From: Immersiella caudata
Taxonomy: Eukaryota > Ascomycota > Sordariomycetes > Sordariales > Lasiosphaeriaceae
Assembly: GCA_030512335.1 (NCBI GenBank)
Contig: JAULSU010000006.1
Coordinates: forward strand, 2,170,001 to 2,234,000
Length of the DNA stretch: 64,000 nt
Direction of reading: 5' to 3'
Positions 1-11,333 of the stretch are shown here, in pieces (the first letter of the stretch is position 1; each line of letters opens with the position of its first letter). Below the pieces are notes generated by a model. It was given only the letters and a program-made list of their open reading frames with translations. It searched no databases and was not told the origin of the DNA. A program made the translations under genes and the position numbers.

Positions 1-219
1 GGCTCAGAAGCTGCTCGCCTGTGCTGAGGCGCCTCTATCTTGATCAATGCATCGTGGTGTGTTATACCATTGCTGGCGAGCTCTACTCCGAGGACGATAA
101 GGGCTTTCCCGTCGCCTCAACGGCAGCTCCCCCAGTATCTGCAAAGTCTAGATTTATTGATCTTCCGTACTTTTCCCCCTGTTATGCCCCTCCGGGATCC
201 TCTCCCTGCACGATGTCCA
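1..219 (-). other. Flank left of the transposon, possible rest of the DUF3176 gene
   Basis: The minus strand carries a short open stretch (about 66-155) interrupted by TAG and TAA codons. It may be the distal part of the DUF3176 gene beyond the insertion, but no diagnostic motif is visible. Confidence 0.25.
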
Positions 220-221
220 TA

Positions 222-268
222 ACGTGCGTGATAAGCGAGATGACCGGACAAGCGAGTTGACCACTTTC
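222..268. repeat. Left terminal inverted repeat of the Fot1-like element
   Basis: 47 bp beginning ACGTGCGTGATAAGCG, an exact inverted match to 2037-2083; the outer TA at 220-221 is the target duplication. Confidence 0.95.
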
Positions 269-320
269 CGCCACAACCCACCTCCCCAACCAAAAACACC
301 AAATTCCACCACAACCAACA

Positions 321-1960
321 ATGACAACTTCTTCGTACGAAGCCAGGGTGAATCTAGCCCTTGGGGCTGTTCAGAGAGACCCAAATCTCAGTATCCGCGA
401 GGCAGCAAAGGTGTATAAAGTTAACAAAAATACAGTTCGGAACCGACGCGACGGAAAACCTACACGACGCGATACTCTAGCTAACTCGTGTAAGCTTACG
501 GATCTGGAAGAAAATACGATTGTTCAGTACATAATTGAGCTATGTACACGCGCATTCCACCCTCGGCTTTGTTACGTGGAAGATATGGCCAACCGATTGT
601 TACGCGAACGAGATACACCCCCTGTCGGTAAACGCTGGGCTTATAACTTTGTTAAACGCCAGCCAGAGCTCTAAACGCGTTTATCGTGTAAATACGACTA
701 CTAGAGGGCTAAATGCGAAGATCTAAAGATTATTGGTGAGTGGTTTACCCTTGTGTATAATATGAAGGCTAAGTATGGTATCCTTGATGAAGATACGTAT
801 AATTTCGACGAGACTGGCTTTATGATGGGTATTATCACTCCCACTATGGTAGTTACTACCTTAGATGGCTGTGGTAAGGTTAAACAAGCCCAGCCTGGCA
901 ATCGAGAGTGGGTTACAGTTATCTAAGGGGTGAATTCTCGAGGCTGGGCTATCTTACTATTTATCATCTTGGCTGTATAATACCACCTTGCTAATTGGTA
1001 TTAAGAATGTAACCTTCCGGTTACCTGGTGTATTGTAATAACTGATAATAGCTGGACTACGAATGAGAAAGGCATGGATTAGATTCGGCATTTCGATTTA
1101 CACATATCATCTCGTATAAAGGGCAAATATCAGCTTCTAATCCTTAACGGCCACAAGAGCTACCACTCTGAAGAATTCGAGGCTTACTGCCATGTACACA
1201 ACATTATTACACTGTGTATGCCTCTGCACTTCTTATACTTACTTCAGCTATTAGATGTTGGTTGTTTTAGGCCGCTGAAGAAAGCGTACGGTTATAAAAT
1301 TGAGTAGTTGATACGGATGAACATCACATATATTAGCAAGTTGGAATTTCTCTGTGTGTTTAAAACGGCCTTTTTTACTTTAATTACAGAAAAAAACATT
1401 AAGGGGGGTTTTGCTGGCGCCGGCCTTATACTATACGATCTAGAGAGGGTAATATCGAAGCTGGATATGCGTATTTAAACCTTAACACCCTTAACCTCAG
1501 GCCTAACCACACCACTACCCTGGGTCTCCTAAACACCACATAACCCTTAAGAGGCCACCTCACAATTAGTGTTTATCAAAAATCGAATTTCCAACCATTA
1601 GGGTAGCTTACTAACCTTTATGCTGATGGCTGTGGATCGATTAGCTAAAGGTATAATGGTTGTGATGCACGAGGTGGCACTTCTCCGTACGGAGGTCTCC
1701 GTATTACGAAAGGCTAATGAGGGGCTTAGTAAGCGACGGAGGGCTAAAAAAACGCGTGTAAGGCTTGGAGGGTTACTTACTGTATAGGAGGCACAGGATT
1801 TACTGGATCAGAAGGCCTTGGGTGAGCAGTTGGCTTAGGAAACACGTCAAAGTGGTGGTGGTGTAGGGGGCCCTTGTACGAAGATTTAGTGTTGTGGCGT
1901 GTGCGGCAAGCCTGGCCATAATGCGCGCACTTGCCAGGAGGCTGCAGAATCGTCTGATTC
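321..1960 (+). pseudogene. Fot1/pogo-family transposase, RIP-like decay
   Basis: The first 117 codons are open (321-674) and encode a psq/CENP-B-type helix-turn-helix (residues about 10-45, with DPNLSIREAAKVYKV). Reading on past the stop at 672-674 recovers further blocks of the family: a DETGF stretch near 808, PGNREWVTVI near 897, LDVGCF...PLKKAYG near 1250-1290 and NIKGGFAGAGL near 1397-1425. A CCHC zinc knuckle (CGVCGKPGHNARTC) is encoded at about 1896-1937, as is usual at the C-terminus of this family. Several in-frame stops (for example near 925, 1306 and 1478) and AT-rich drift mean no functional transposase can be made. Intact relatives are about 540 residues. Confidence 0.88.
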
Positions 1961-2036
1961 ATCTGTTTCTGATTCAGTTATTATTATTTCCTAGTGTTGT
2001 GGTTGTGTAATTGAGGATAATTGTGGTGGAGTGGTA

Positions 2037-2083
2037 GAAAGTGGTCAACTCGCTTGTCCGGTCATCTCGCTTATCACGCACGT
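2037..2083. repeat. Right terminal inverted repeat of the Fot1-like element
   Basis: Exact reverse complement of 222-268, followed by TA at 2084-2085. Confidence 0.95.
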
Positions 2084-2194
2084 TAGTTCTAACAAGCGAA
2101 TCCAGATGGTCCCGTATTTTCTATCACCTCCGCAACAACCTACCTACAATTCGCCAGTTTCGAACCGGCCGTTCTTTCCGTTTGCTAGGTCACC

Positions 2195-2929
2195 CTACAA
2201 AACGCTGTACTCACCATCGATATAACGAAAGGCGCCTGTATTGTACTCATGCGCGAAACTGAAGGTGGTGGCTGTCTGATTTCCCGGAAGCTCAACATTA
2301 CGCTCCTCCAGGCGGATGACGTGCTGGTAAGACGGCCCCATCGCGTATGCAAGCACCGTGACAAGTGCTCCCAGCGCAGCGCCACTTGTCGGAATCCTAA
2401 AGAGCAACATGGCCGATGAGCCGAGGCCGCCGCGACTGACGTCGTCAAACATGTCCATGTCTGCCACTTCTGCGGTGTCCGGAAGGTGCAGCCACTTTAC
2501 CTGGCTGATGCATGCCACGATGGGGACAGCGAGGGCGCCGCGCGAGGCTGCGGCGAGGGCTGAAATAACAGCGTTGATGGAAATGGGTGCCACGATTTTG
2601 GTCGGCGACCAGTCTGCTAGGGGTCGGCCGCTCATGAAATACGCGATGAATGCCAAAGCGAGCAAGACGATGATGCTCACAGCCATGGCGATGATTTCTC
2701 CAATCCACTCGACAATCGCGGCGTGTGGTTCAGCGTTGCATGTTTGTGGCGGGGAAAAGGGGCTGCCCTCCGGCTTGGAGGCGTTGCCCGTATCGGCAGT
2801 AAATGGGATGGTCTTATGGGCTGGGGTGCTCAGCGCCGTGTTGCCGGTTTCAGCGTCATAGGTTCCATGGCTAGATGTGTTTAAACGTTTTTCTTGGCGT
2901 TGCTTGCGAATCGGTTTCCGGAAAAGCAT
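2195..2929 (-). pseudogene. DUF3176 fungal membrane protein, C-terminally truncated
   Basis: 244 codons from ATG 2929 to a TAG at 2195. After a polar N-terminus comes a hydrophobic helix (residues about 80-103), then the hallmark of DUF3176: AAASRGALAVPIVACISQ (about 127-144), a KWLHL motif and FDDVSRGGLGS (about 161-171). A second hydrophobic helix follows (about 180-200). Family members usually run to 500-700 residues, with much of the protein after this point, so this copy is short. The TAG lies 110 bp before the Fot1-like element, and sequence left of the element (1-219) holds only short frames on this strand. I infer a gene cut by stop mutations and transposon insertion. Alternatively the missing part lies in exons I cannot recognise. 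Function of DUF3176 is unknown. Confidence 0.7.
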
Positions 2930-3377
2930 TTGGAGTTGAGAAAAACCTCGAGTATTGATGCCTGCCAGGTCGGGTGGCGGAATGCGGGCTCGATCGATAT
3001 GTAATTACTGGAAAGAGCTGCCCCTCTCGACACTCTGCAGGTAGCCACAGATAATTAAAGAAATGCCGGGCCCCATCTCTGTGTATCGAAGTTAGACCTG
3101 TTTTAAACATTTGATAACTTACAACGACATCGGACGACAGCCTCATACGACAGCTTTAACTTGCGGCCGCTATAAGGCGGTGGGCCAGGACTTGGCTTCT
3201 TGACCGTGGTCATCTAGCCAAATCCCAGGTTTGACTCACCTGCCTGACTACCCATATCTGGATCTAGTCAACCCGCTCCCTTGTGAATAGGTTCATTGCC
3301 CAGACCGGTTCACCCTGGCTGAAACCTTGAAAGCGGGGCGCCTGGTGAGTCCTGGGGTGAGCCTTGAGGAAGCTCTG

Positions 3378-3407
<30 letters not shown>
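3378..3407. repeat. A30 homopolymer
   Basis: Thirty uninterrupted A residues, just beyond the 3' end of the NACHT gene. One of seven long mononucleotide runs in the window. Confidence 0.95.
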
Positions 3408-3408
<1 letters not shown>

Positions 3409-3465
3409 AACCCTCTAATTTAAAACAGGTTCCTCCATCTAGCAGCAATCTACAAGGTGATTCCT

Positions 3466-6375
3466 TCAGCCTTCTCGAACTCTCTTGTCTGATATATCCG
3501 CATCATTGTTAACTGAGCCGCGGCGTTTTCGCGTGTTTGGTAACTGTGGTTCTATACCGCGAAGACGGCTTTCTTGATTCGTTCCGACTTCCGCATTCCC
3601 TTGATCTGAATAGGTTCGCTCTATTGACCTCCCGTCAACAAGCCATGCCAGTTGCGATGATGTGAATGTTTCTGCCAGTCTCGTTCTGACGGTGCAGGGA
3701 GATGTGATACCTTCCCCTCTTGTCGGCCAGATTTCTTCCAAGTTTGGCCCCTTGTGCAAAAGCAGCTCCGTCACCTCCAATATATTCTTTCGGGTTCCGC
3801 GTGTGTCGCTGGTGTTGATGTTGTCAATGAATCGCGAAGATATTGTCGGCCTGCCATTGGTGAGCTGCTCCTCCTTGTCGAGCCCTTCGCCAGTCCACCA
3901 TAACGTATTGCGGTAAACCGAGTTCGGGTCTGCTCCGTAACCAAGCAGAAGGCTGACGAGACGAGGGTTCAGATCTTCCACTACACGGGTATTTGCACCG
4001 ACAACATGGGAAAGAATATATTCGGCGAATCCTTTAGCGTCCCGTGGTGGAATTCTGTTGCGGATATAACGCCAGAGTCCACGTTCACTTGCCCAGCAAA
4101 GACGTTCCTTGAGATCATAGCTGGCAAGCTGTGGAAATACCTGCTCATAATCGTCCAAGACATGATCTGTTGCGAGTTCGTCCTGCCGCGCATCAGCGAC
4201 TAACCGGGCAAAAGCAAACACCTCGGCCCATCTCGGGTAGAACACGTTAGGGTCGGTGCCAGGATCCATGGTAATAAGTGTTCTCAAGCTTAGGTAAGAT
4301 GCGTGGAAGGCCTTGTACCAGAGCTCCCCGGCTGCTTCGGATTCTTGCAAAATAGAACCTGCCACCTGAGGAGACCGAACCAGGTAATCCCTGACTGTGC
4401 GGTGAAGAAAGTCCACCTTGTCCCGCTCTACATCATTTGATGCGTTCATATTCCGTACAATTTCGACAAGACCTTTGCATCTGCCATCGAGACGCCGTCG
4501 CATAGTTTCTCGTATCGCCTGGGTTTGTTCGCCAAACAGCGTCGGGCTAGGCTTCCCAAGACCAAGTCGCGGTTCGTCGGCGACGTCGTCAAAAAACGCG
4601 TATGTCAGCAGCGGCAATGGCTCTCCTCTTGAGAGCGCCAAACGAAACGTCTGGGCAGTTTCTTTCCGGTAGAATGTAGGTATCGATTCAATCATGTGCT
4701 GAAAGAATGCGTCGAGGTCCGGGGGAAATTGCTCTAGTCGCAGCCGCATGGTCTTGATTGTGTCATTGTAAGTCAACCCTTCCAGCAGCTCGCGAACGAC
4801 GAGATAAACCCAGAGGAACACCCCCTGCGCCTTCTCCACAACTTCTTCTGCGAGCTCGGTGAACTTGGAGTTCATCTGAACCATGTGATGGTACTGGCTA
4901 TGCTCGCCCAGTTTATCCGAGACGTATTGGCGGATATCTGCCCTCGTCAGATCTTCGAGTCGTAAAAGGCGCCGTGGTTCAGTGCCGAAGGCATCCGAAA
5001 ACACCACCCACGGTCTGCTTGACAGACAAAACTTGATATGTGGTGCATCTGCAAGTTGGTGGATCGTTTCGATAAGCCCGAGATGATCCTGGTTCCCTTC
5101 GGTCTTGTACTCGTCTAAGCCGTCGATGAAGAAGCAAAACTTCGCCGAAGACATTTTCCGAACAATGCACCGATATGTCCATAACAATTCTTCACGGGAC
5201 CATGGCAGCTGTTTCTCCAACTCTGCATCCAGAAATGTGGCTTGATCCTGCAAGTCTTCTAGAACCAGGGGTCCGGCACCTCTGTTGTGATACCTTGCCC
5301 GGGCATCGCGGACATACGGGACGAGCTCATGGCACTGGCGGAGGATTTCGAATAGTAATGAACGTAGCAGACCCTCCTGGGACTTTTGCAGAGCGGTACC
5401 AGAACTCCAAAAGAAGAAACGGGCAGTTATCAACGGACAACGGCCCGCCCACGTTTTGAGAAGTTCGTAGGTTTGGGGTTGAGTGCATATGAACTTCATC
5501 AAAGTTGACTTTCCTGACCCGGCCTTTCCCTGGATCCAGAATGTCCCGTGTTGGTTCTGCAGCCAGTCAGAAAGATGGATATCTGGAGAAGGTTCCTGAA
5601 ATAGCCAGGAAAAAGTCGACGCATGAGCTTTCGCAACATTCTCTTCACGGATTGTGATACTCTCAAACCAGAGGCTCAAGAGCACCCGCTGATTTTGTTC
5701 CATATTTGAAACTTTGACCCGTATATCCTTCAGTTGATTCTCCATTGCCTTCAGTCTTTGGCGGTTCTTTTGTTCATCAGTTTCCACAGGTGTCGCTAGT
5801 GTAAGAGGGGCCGGGCCGAGGGAGCCTAGGGACAACGTTGTAGATGCGAGGTCGGAATGCATCTGGAGGTTGGCTTTCGCATCGTTCAGTTGAAGGCTCT
5901 TTAGATCCTTGGAGATGCTTTGAAGATCTTCACTGCATGTTATCGTCAGTTTGAGGAAAAAAGACGACATACTTCACGTAGTGAGCCAACATACGAGATA
6001 AGCGATTGGATGTGACTGTTCACTTGGGTTTGAAGGCGGATCAACTGGTCGCGCATCTCTTCGACCTTTTTCCGATTCCAAACATCTCTCAACGCAGCAA
6101 CGAAGCATTTCCACTTCGTCTTCTTGCCCTGCAACATAAGCCTATCAAGGGCTTCGAGGAGCTCTAGGCTAATCGCTTTCGCCAAACTCGCCAGCCGCCG
6201 TAGCTCGTCAGGGTGGCTAGGTGATACAATAACGTCGTCGCTCAGGCGCCTAAAATTATTGGCGATGGCGAGAAGAACGACATTCTCCTGACTCGCGCCA
6301 GACGACGACTTGTAAATGGCGCGTGCTTCTTGGAGCGTTTTGCACGCAAAGTCGACAAAGTGGTGAACAGGTGCG
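3466..6375 (-). CDS. NACHT STAND (NLR-like) protein with ankyrin-like C-terminus
   Basis: Fungal NLR-type sensor, a family that controls non-self recognition and regulated cell death. A 5' segment (6375-5973) encodes an N-terminal helical domain with FVDFACKTLQEARAIY. An intron (likely 5908-5972, GTATGT start) leads to the main 814-codon segment 5907-3466. There a Walker A GKAGSGKST lies at 5503-5529 and a Walker B FFIDGLDEY near 5110-5135. SSRPW and a winged-helix-like region follow, and two ankyrin-like units (SLLLGYGADPN, TELLLHKGPN) lie near the C-terminus. No ATG exists in frame before FVDF: a TGA lies upstream. A typical N-terminus-like stretch (LAAIGVLGGGS, near 6412-6445) sits in another frame and has ATA where ATG would be expected. 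The 5' end is therefore broken or contains an unrecognised exon. The canonical CAG acceptor at the intron would shift the frame; an AAG at 5908-5910 keeps it. Confidence 0.8.
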
Positions 6376-6535
6376 GTGATGCACCATAAGACTCAGGGCA
6401 CAAAAGAATAGAACCACCCCCAAGAACGCCGATGGCGGCCAGTATGGCCACCAGTAAAGTAGCTCCTTCTCCGATCGAAGGGAGCACGCGTGGGACTAAC
6501 GTATGAAAACGAGGACTAACCTGGAGGGAGGCACG

Positions 6536-6613
6536 CAACCGAGTAGGGACAACCGAGTAAGGACAACCGAGTAGGAACAACCGAGTAAGGACAACCAAGT
6601 AAGGACAACTAAG
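6536..6613. repeat. 14-bp tandem repeat, about five units
   Basis: Units of the form AACCGAGTAAGGAC repeat with small changes immediately upstream of the NACHT gene. Confidence 0.85.
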
Positions 6614-7465
6614 AAAAGGGACCGGGGACTACTACTTCTTCCTCCGATCGAAGGGAGGAGAGGTCACTCAAGCCATTCGCGGGTGCAACTCGTGGTGAAA
6701 CCGCCGATGTCGTCCTTTTTCTCCTTTTGTTCGCCTGCCTGGAGAAGAAACGCGGTTCGAAGAACCACGCGGCGCGGCCTTGACGGCGCGCGCCAAAACT
6801 TCGCTAATTACAAAATGGTTACAGCGATATGCACAAAAAAACACCCAAAAGAACCACAAGGGGCGATCGTTCCGATCGCCCCGAGTCAGTGGATGATGTT
6901 GCTTGCCAGCCCGATGGCTGTTAGGGGCTCCATATCGAGTGCTAGAGGATGACGCTGAAGAACACAATGAGGGGAGATCTGCAGGACCTGAAAGAGAAAA
7001 AAGGTGGGAAATCTGTTGTGTAACATATAGAGCCTTCCTTCACCGCCACATTATGAAGAAATTGGTTGGAGAATGAAGGACTGTGTGGTAGGATGCGGTA
7101 GGATGCTTGATTTGTTGGGCAGCTGTCTGGGCCTGAGTGGCTGCCTGAAATACTTTACGAATTGTGGGCCCAAGATTTGTCATTTCTTCCAGGTACACCT
7201 TCTAAGCCAACATGAGCTTCTTTAACGCCAATGTAATTAAAGTTACGAGATTTAACAAGCTCCCCCATAAGAAGCAAATCGTTAAGAAAATATCCAATCA
7301 AAAATGATGATTCTGAACCCAATTCGGCCTTTTCCGCCTTCTTTAATCTTTTTCAACGCCCACAACTCTTTGCGTCGAAGGTGCCCGCGGATAGTTCAGC
7401 TGCCGTTCATCAGCTCGAGCACTTTGCAGCTGTTTGCGACCTCTGAGTCCACAGATTTCACAATG
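6614..7465. other. Intergenic, no supported gene
   Basis: Only short overlapping frames without recognisable motifs. The 7200-7330 part is AT-rich, suggestive of old RIP-affected sequence. Confidence 0.5.
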
Positions 7466-7602
7466 GCTTCATAGTGACATACGACCACCATTGACCAGTG
7501 AATCTCCCGTCTGTAAGGACTTGCTTCTGCACCACTCCTCTCTACCAACCAATCCATCTAGCGACCCTGCCGACCGCCCGTCGACAGGCACCGGTCGTAA
7601 GA
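7466..7602 (-). repeat. Truncated LTR fragment, same family as the two solo LTRs
   Basis: About 137 bp (ATAGTGACATACGACC to CCGGTCGTAA) match the 5' terminal part of the solo LTRs at 21224 and 22203, in the same orientation as the second. The terminal CA is changed and the rest of the LTR is missing, so this is an old degenerate fragment. Confidence 0.85.
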
Positions 7603-8233
7603 CTTAAGTTAAGTGCTTAACCGTGATGACCTATGCCGTACCATCTGGTTATTAATGATAGATTGTTTTTTTGAGAAAAATAGATAATGTAACTTGGGTG
7701 CAACAGGATTAGAGCGAGTGTTAAATGGTTGGTTTTTCTCTCTGTCTTTTAAGTGAAAGGAAGCGCTGTTAGGTATTTGAGAAGGTTGTGGTGGTGGTGG
7801 TAGTGGCGGTAGTGGTGATACGAGGACCTAACACTGGGTCCTCGCAACTCCACGTCTATTTTGGACCGTGGAAACTATAGCCGAAGTAGCCTAGAATAGT
7901 GACCCCTTCTCTCAGTCTTGCTCAGTCTGGCTCAGGCCAAGGCGGGAACCGCTCAGTTCCGAAGAAGGAAAGGGAAATTCGTGGTGTCGATTTTAGGGTC
8001 GTAAACTGGCTGTTCTGAAGCGCCTGCGGGTTTCACAGCGGGGCTAGCGGACAGGCGCGACCTGTAGATGCGGCGCAGCCAGGACACAGCACAGCACAGC
8101 ACAGCCGGGGCATCCTCCCACTTTCGTCAAGATCAACAGTGCGACGTGTTTCTCGTCGCTAAACGTCCAGGAATGTAAATTTCAAGTCAAGGTAGTCGTG
8201 ATGATGACGGAATACAGTAACCTGAGCATGACC
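7603..8233. other. Intergenic with short GGT and GCACA microsatellites
   Basis: Contains a GGTGGTGGT-rich stretch near 7790-7815 and (GCACA)n near 8085-8103. No coding region supported. Confidence 0.5.
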
Positions 8234-9981
8234 TCAGTCCCTCCTTGTGAAAACAAGATTCAGGGGCCCGGCCTTCAAGATCAGCTTGTTCTTTGCGTCG
8301 CGATGAATAGCCGTTCCATCTTCACCCGGCGCCAGATCAAAACGGTAATAGTAGATCGTGTAGCTCAGGACCAACCGAAGGACCATCATTGCCAGTCGCT
8401 TTCCGACACAGTTGTTCGGTCCTAAACGCCATCCGGTCAGTCAGAACGCCCTTTCATATATCCACAGGCCCTCAGGTCAGCCCAAGCACACGTACCCATA
8501 TTGAACGGCATGAACGCCGCCCTATCAAGAATCATGTCCGGTTTCGTAGTCCACCTCTCTGGGATGAACTCCTCGGCTTGAACAAAGTACTTTTCGCTTC
8601 TCTGCACAGCAAACATTGGCACTCGGGCGCTTACCCCTCCAGGAATAAACACGCCATCGACCACAATCCCCTCTGGAGGTACCATTCGTGGTGCGCTGTT
8701 GGTGGTTGGATTATCCAGCCGCATCGACTCGTTGATGACGGCGTCGAGGTACTCTACCTGCGAGACATCCGCGTGTGTAAGCTCTCCCGGGACGGTCTTT
8801 CCAAAAAGGGAGCTGATTTCGTCGAAGAGGGTCTTCTGCGCGTCTGGATGAGTGGCGAGTTGGAAGAACGCATAGGCCAGGGCCGCAGCGATGGTATCTG
8901 TCGCACCGACTAGAATCGCACCCGCATCGGCGTAGAGAACGTTTTTGTTGAAAAATGCGGTGGGTTTCTCGGAGCGGTAGTCCGCGAGCAGGTGCTTGAA
9001 GATATCCTTCTTGTCTTCGCTGTCTTCTTGCTCGCGCGTGTCTGCCATTTGCTTGGTGAGCCCGTCAAACTCGGCTGCCTCGCCGCCGATGTTGAAGCCT
9101 TGGACGAGCGCCACGGGCCATGCGATCTCGCCGACCTTGGCGACTTGACCAAACATGACTTCGAGAAGCGTAAGCATGTGGTCTTCCTTGCCGGCCTGGA
9201 TGGTGTTGAAGTCGTGCGAGAAGCCAATCTTGCCCATGTGGTCGAAGGTGATGAGCAGGGAGAAGAGAGATGTGTCGATGGGGCTGCCGTTCCGGGACGA
9301 GATCTTGTCCAGCCAGGTTCGGCAGACCCCACGGGTAACCTTTTCGTAGTCGGCCAGGGCGGACGTGGTCATGGCGCGTTCCCAGACTTGGCGGCGCCAT
9401 CGGTGTTCTTCGCGGTCCGTGATGGAGTCGAGGTTGGGGGTGCCGTTGTAGTGGACCACGCTGTAAATTCCGGCGTGGCGCTTGGTGCACTTGCTTTTGC
9501 TGGAGTGGAGCTTGGGAAGAGCGTCGGTCGAGAGGATGGCGAGCTCGTTTGGACCCACTCTCACGATGTCCCCGTACTTCTCAAAGAGTTTGTTCTGCTC
9601 AATGTGCATCTTGTCGTTCCGGTTTGTCCACGGGCTGTAGAGTTTGGTGACTTTGGCGAAGACCGGGCCTGGGAATCGGCTCAGGCGGTGGAAGAAGACG
9701 CGGTAGAGGATGATGCTGGTGAACAACGCGATCACGTACGATCCGAAGACTGCGGTGGCTGTGATAAACCCTGAGAAGAAGCCAGCTCGTGCCGCTGCGG
9801 CTACCATCAGGGCGGCGTAGACGGATGCGTGTGTCACGAAGATGGCGTGGGTGCTGGTATCATGGAATCCCCTGATGAAGTAAACAAGATGCGACAACAC
9901 GCCAGTGACCGCACCTAGCAGACATCTCTGCGCGAGGCCGGTGCTGCCCGCCATGTTCCAAGTGAGGATGGCCTCGTGCAT
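8234..9981 (-). CDS. Cytochrome P450 monooxygenase, membrane-anchored
   Basis: Two exons, complement(join(8234..8421,8496..9981)), adding to exactly 558 codons (557 residues). Several hydrophobic segments occupy the first 95 residues, followed by the hinge RLSRFPGP. The I-helix region has GAILVGATDTIAAAL and the K-helix ExxR is ESMR. A 74-bp intron (GTACGT...TTTAG) falls inside the haem-binding loop. Reading across it restores NMGPNNCVGKRLA with the cysteine ligand at residue 500; without the intron the motif would appear lost. The best fit is the large fungal group that includes benzoate 4-hydroxylase-like and trichothecene-type P450s; the substrate is not predictable. It is divergent from the GMC oxidoreductase at 11.3 kb, with a 1.35-kb shared upstream region. 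Confidence 0.9.
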
Positions 9982-11333
9982 TGCCGCGATTTGTCTGTCT
10001 GCTTGACAAGTTCGGTGGTTTGCGGAAGACCCGGCGCATGTCGGTCGTGGGACGAAGGACCGCGTCGCTGGCTCGATGCGGTATGTCAGCCGATGAGAGA
10101 AAGGGGTTAGTGCCGGTGGGTATTCCTATTGCGCCAAGGTGTGCGCGGAGGAACTTTCGAAAACGGGTTGTGATTCGCTGAACGTCGCGGCTTCCCGCTG
10201 TCATGACGGGGAACTTTGGGGCCACTGCGCTGGGTACCGATTTGCACATGCACCTCGTTTTAACTGCCTCCAGGGGCCGCTTCCCGAACCTGTTGCACTG
10301 CAGCAGCCCCCCCACACCGCCTCGCAGCACAGAACGGGGTGGCCATTGAGCTCGAGCGATAAGACTATCGCAAGTAACGACGGCCCTCCGTGCAAAGCTT
10401 TTGACGTCACAATACAGGGTTGCAGAAGGTCGAGCTAAGCGACGGAGAAGATGATGTCGTCGCTGCATGCTCGCTATGCTGGCTGCATCTGATCGGAGAT
10501 CTGCTGAGCGCGCCCGCTGATGGGGTGCACCGCCTGGGCGAGGAGAAGTAGGGGACCTTACCTCCCAGATGAAAACGGGATTACTAGGGAGCTTCCGAAC
10601 CGTCGAGGCGTCCGACGACCGAAAGTTGCGCAGGATCCAAATTAGCTTTCATGCCGCATCTCTGGTGTAAACCGGTCATTGGGTGCTCCTGGGTATGAAA
10701 AAGTCTTTCCTTCTGACGGGAGCAAAGCGTTTCTTTGGGGTCCCTGAAGGGTTGAGAAATACGTCGGAAGAATTCTCGTCTTTGACGCCTCTCGAGACAA
10801 ACAGGGCCTGGCAAGGGCTACGATCGCTCAAACGGGTGCGTACCTTGGGAAAAGGGACTTCTGGAAACCTTTCATGATTCATTGACATTGCATCTTCTAG
10901 CTGTCATATCATGGGAGTTTGGGCTTATACGTTGCGACCAATCTGTTTCCCGAGGGACTAGAACTAGTCTTGACCTATTCGAAGAGACAACATTGAAGGG
11001 CGCCGGCTCATTTATGCGCCCTCCTAAGGGTGCTGGGATGTTTTGGCCTTCAAGCCGCAAAAGCCGCAAGGCGATAGTTATCTCCAACCAAGAGGAACAT
11101 GGGCATGACGGAGGATTTTGGTTGCGAGGCGCAGCCTGGGAAAGGCAAGGTAGACTTCTCGGAGATCGTCCGATCCCATTTGAGTCTCTCGCAATCGCCC
11201 CTGACGCACAATTTCCCACCCTTGTTACCCCGCTTCCTCGAGACTTCAACAACGTGACCTTTTCCCGAGCGTTGACATCTTGCGCTCGACAAGAGTGGCC
11301 CACGAAAGCGTTCTGGCGGGATATCTTCGAAAA
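9982..11333. promoter_or_regulatory. Shared upstream region of the divergent P450 and GMC genes
   Basis: 1.35 kb between two outward-facing starts. Several open frames exist on both strands, but none shows family motifs and they overlap each other, so I treat it as non-coding. Confidence 0.45.

Larger units (their letters stand above)
222..2083 (+). mobile_element. Fot1/pogo-type DNA transposon, complete ends, inactive
   Basis: A 1.86-kb element bounded by perfect inverted repeats: 222-268 reads as the exact reverse complement of 2037-2083. TA lies on each side (220-221 and 2084-2085), the target duplication expected for Tc1/mariner-pogo elements. Inside is a decayed transposase gene with helix-turn-helix, DDE-type core and a terminal zinc knuckle. 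Size and architecture match fungal Fot1-like elements of about 1.9 kb. Perfect ends alongside a ruined gene suggest either rapid inactivation by RIP or mobilisation in trans. It sits next to the cut-off end of a DUF3176 gene. Confidence 0.93.

Noticed and set aside
8437..8520. P450 at 8.4-10 kb first appeared to lack its haem-binding cysteine
   Set aside because: A 74-bp intron (8422-8495) lies in the haem loop; splicing restores GPNNCVGKRLA, so the enzyme is intact.
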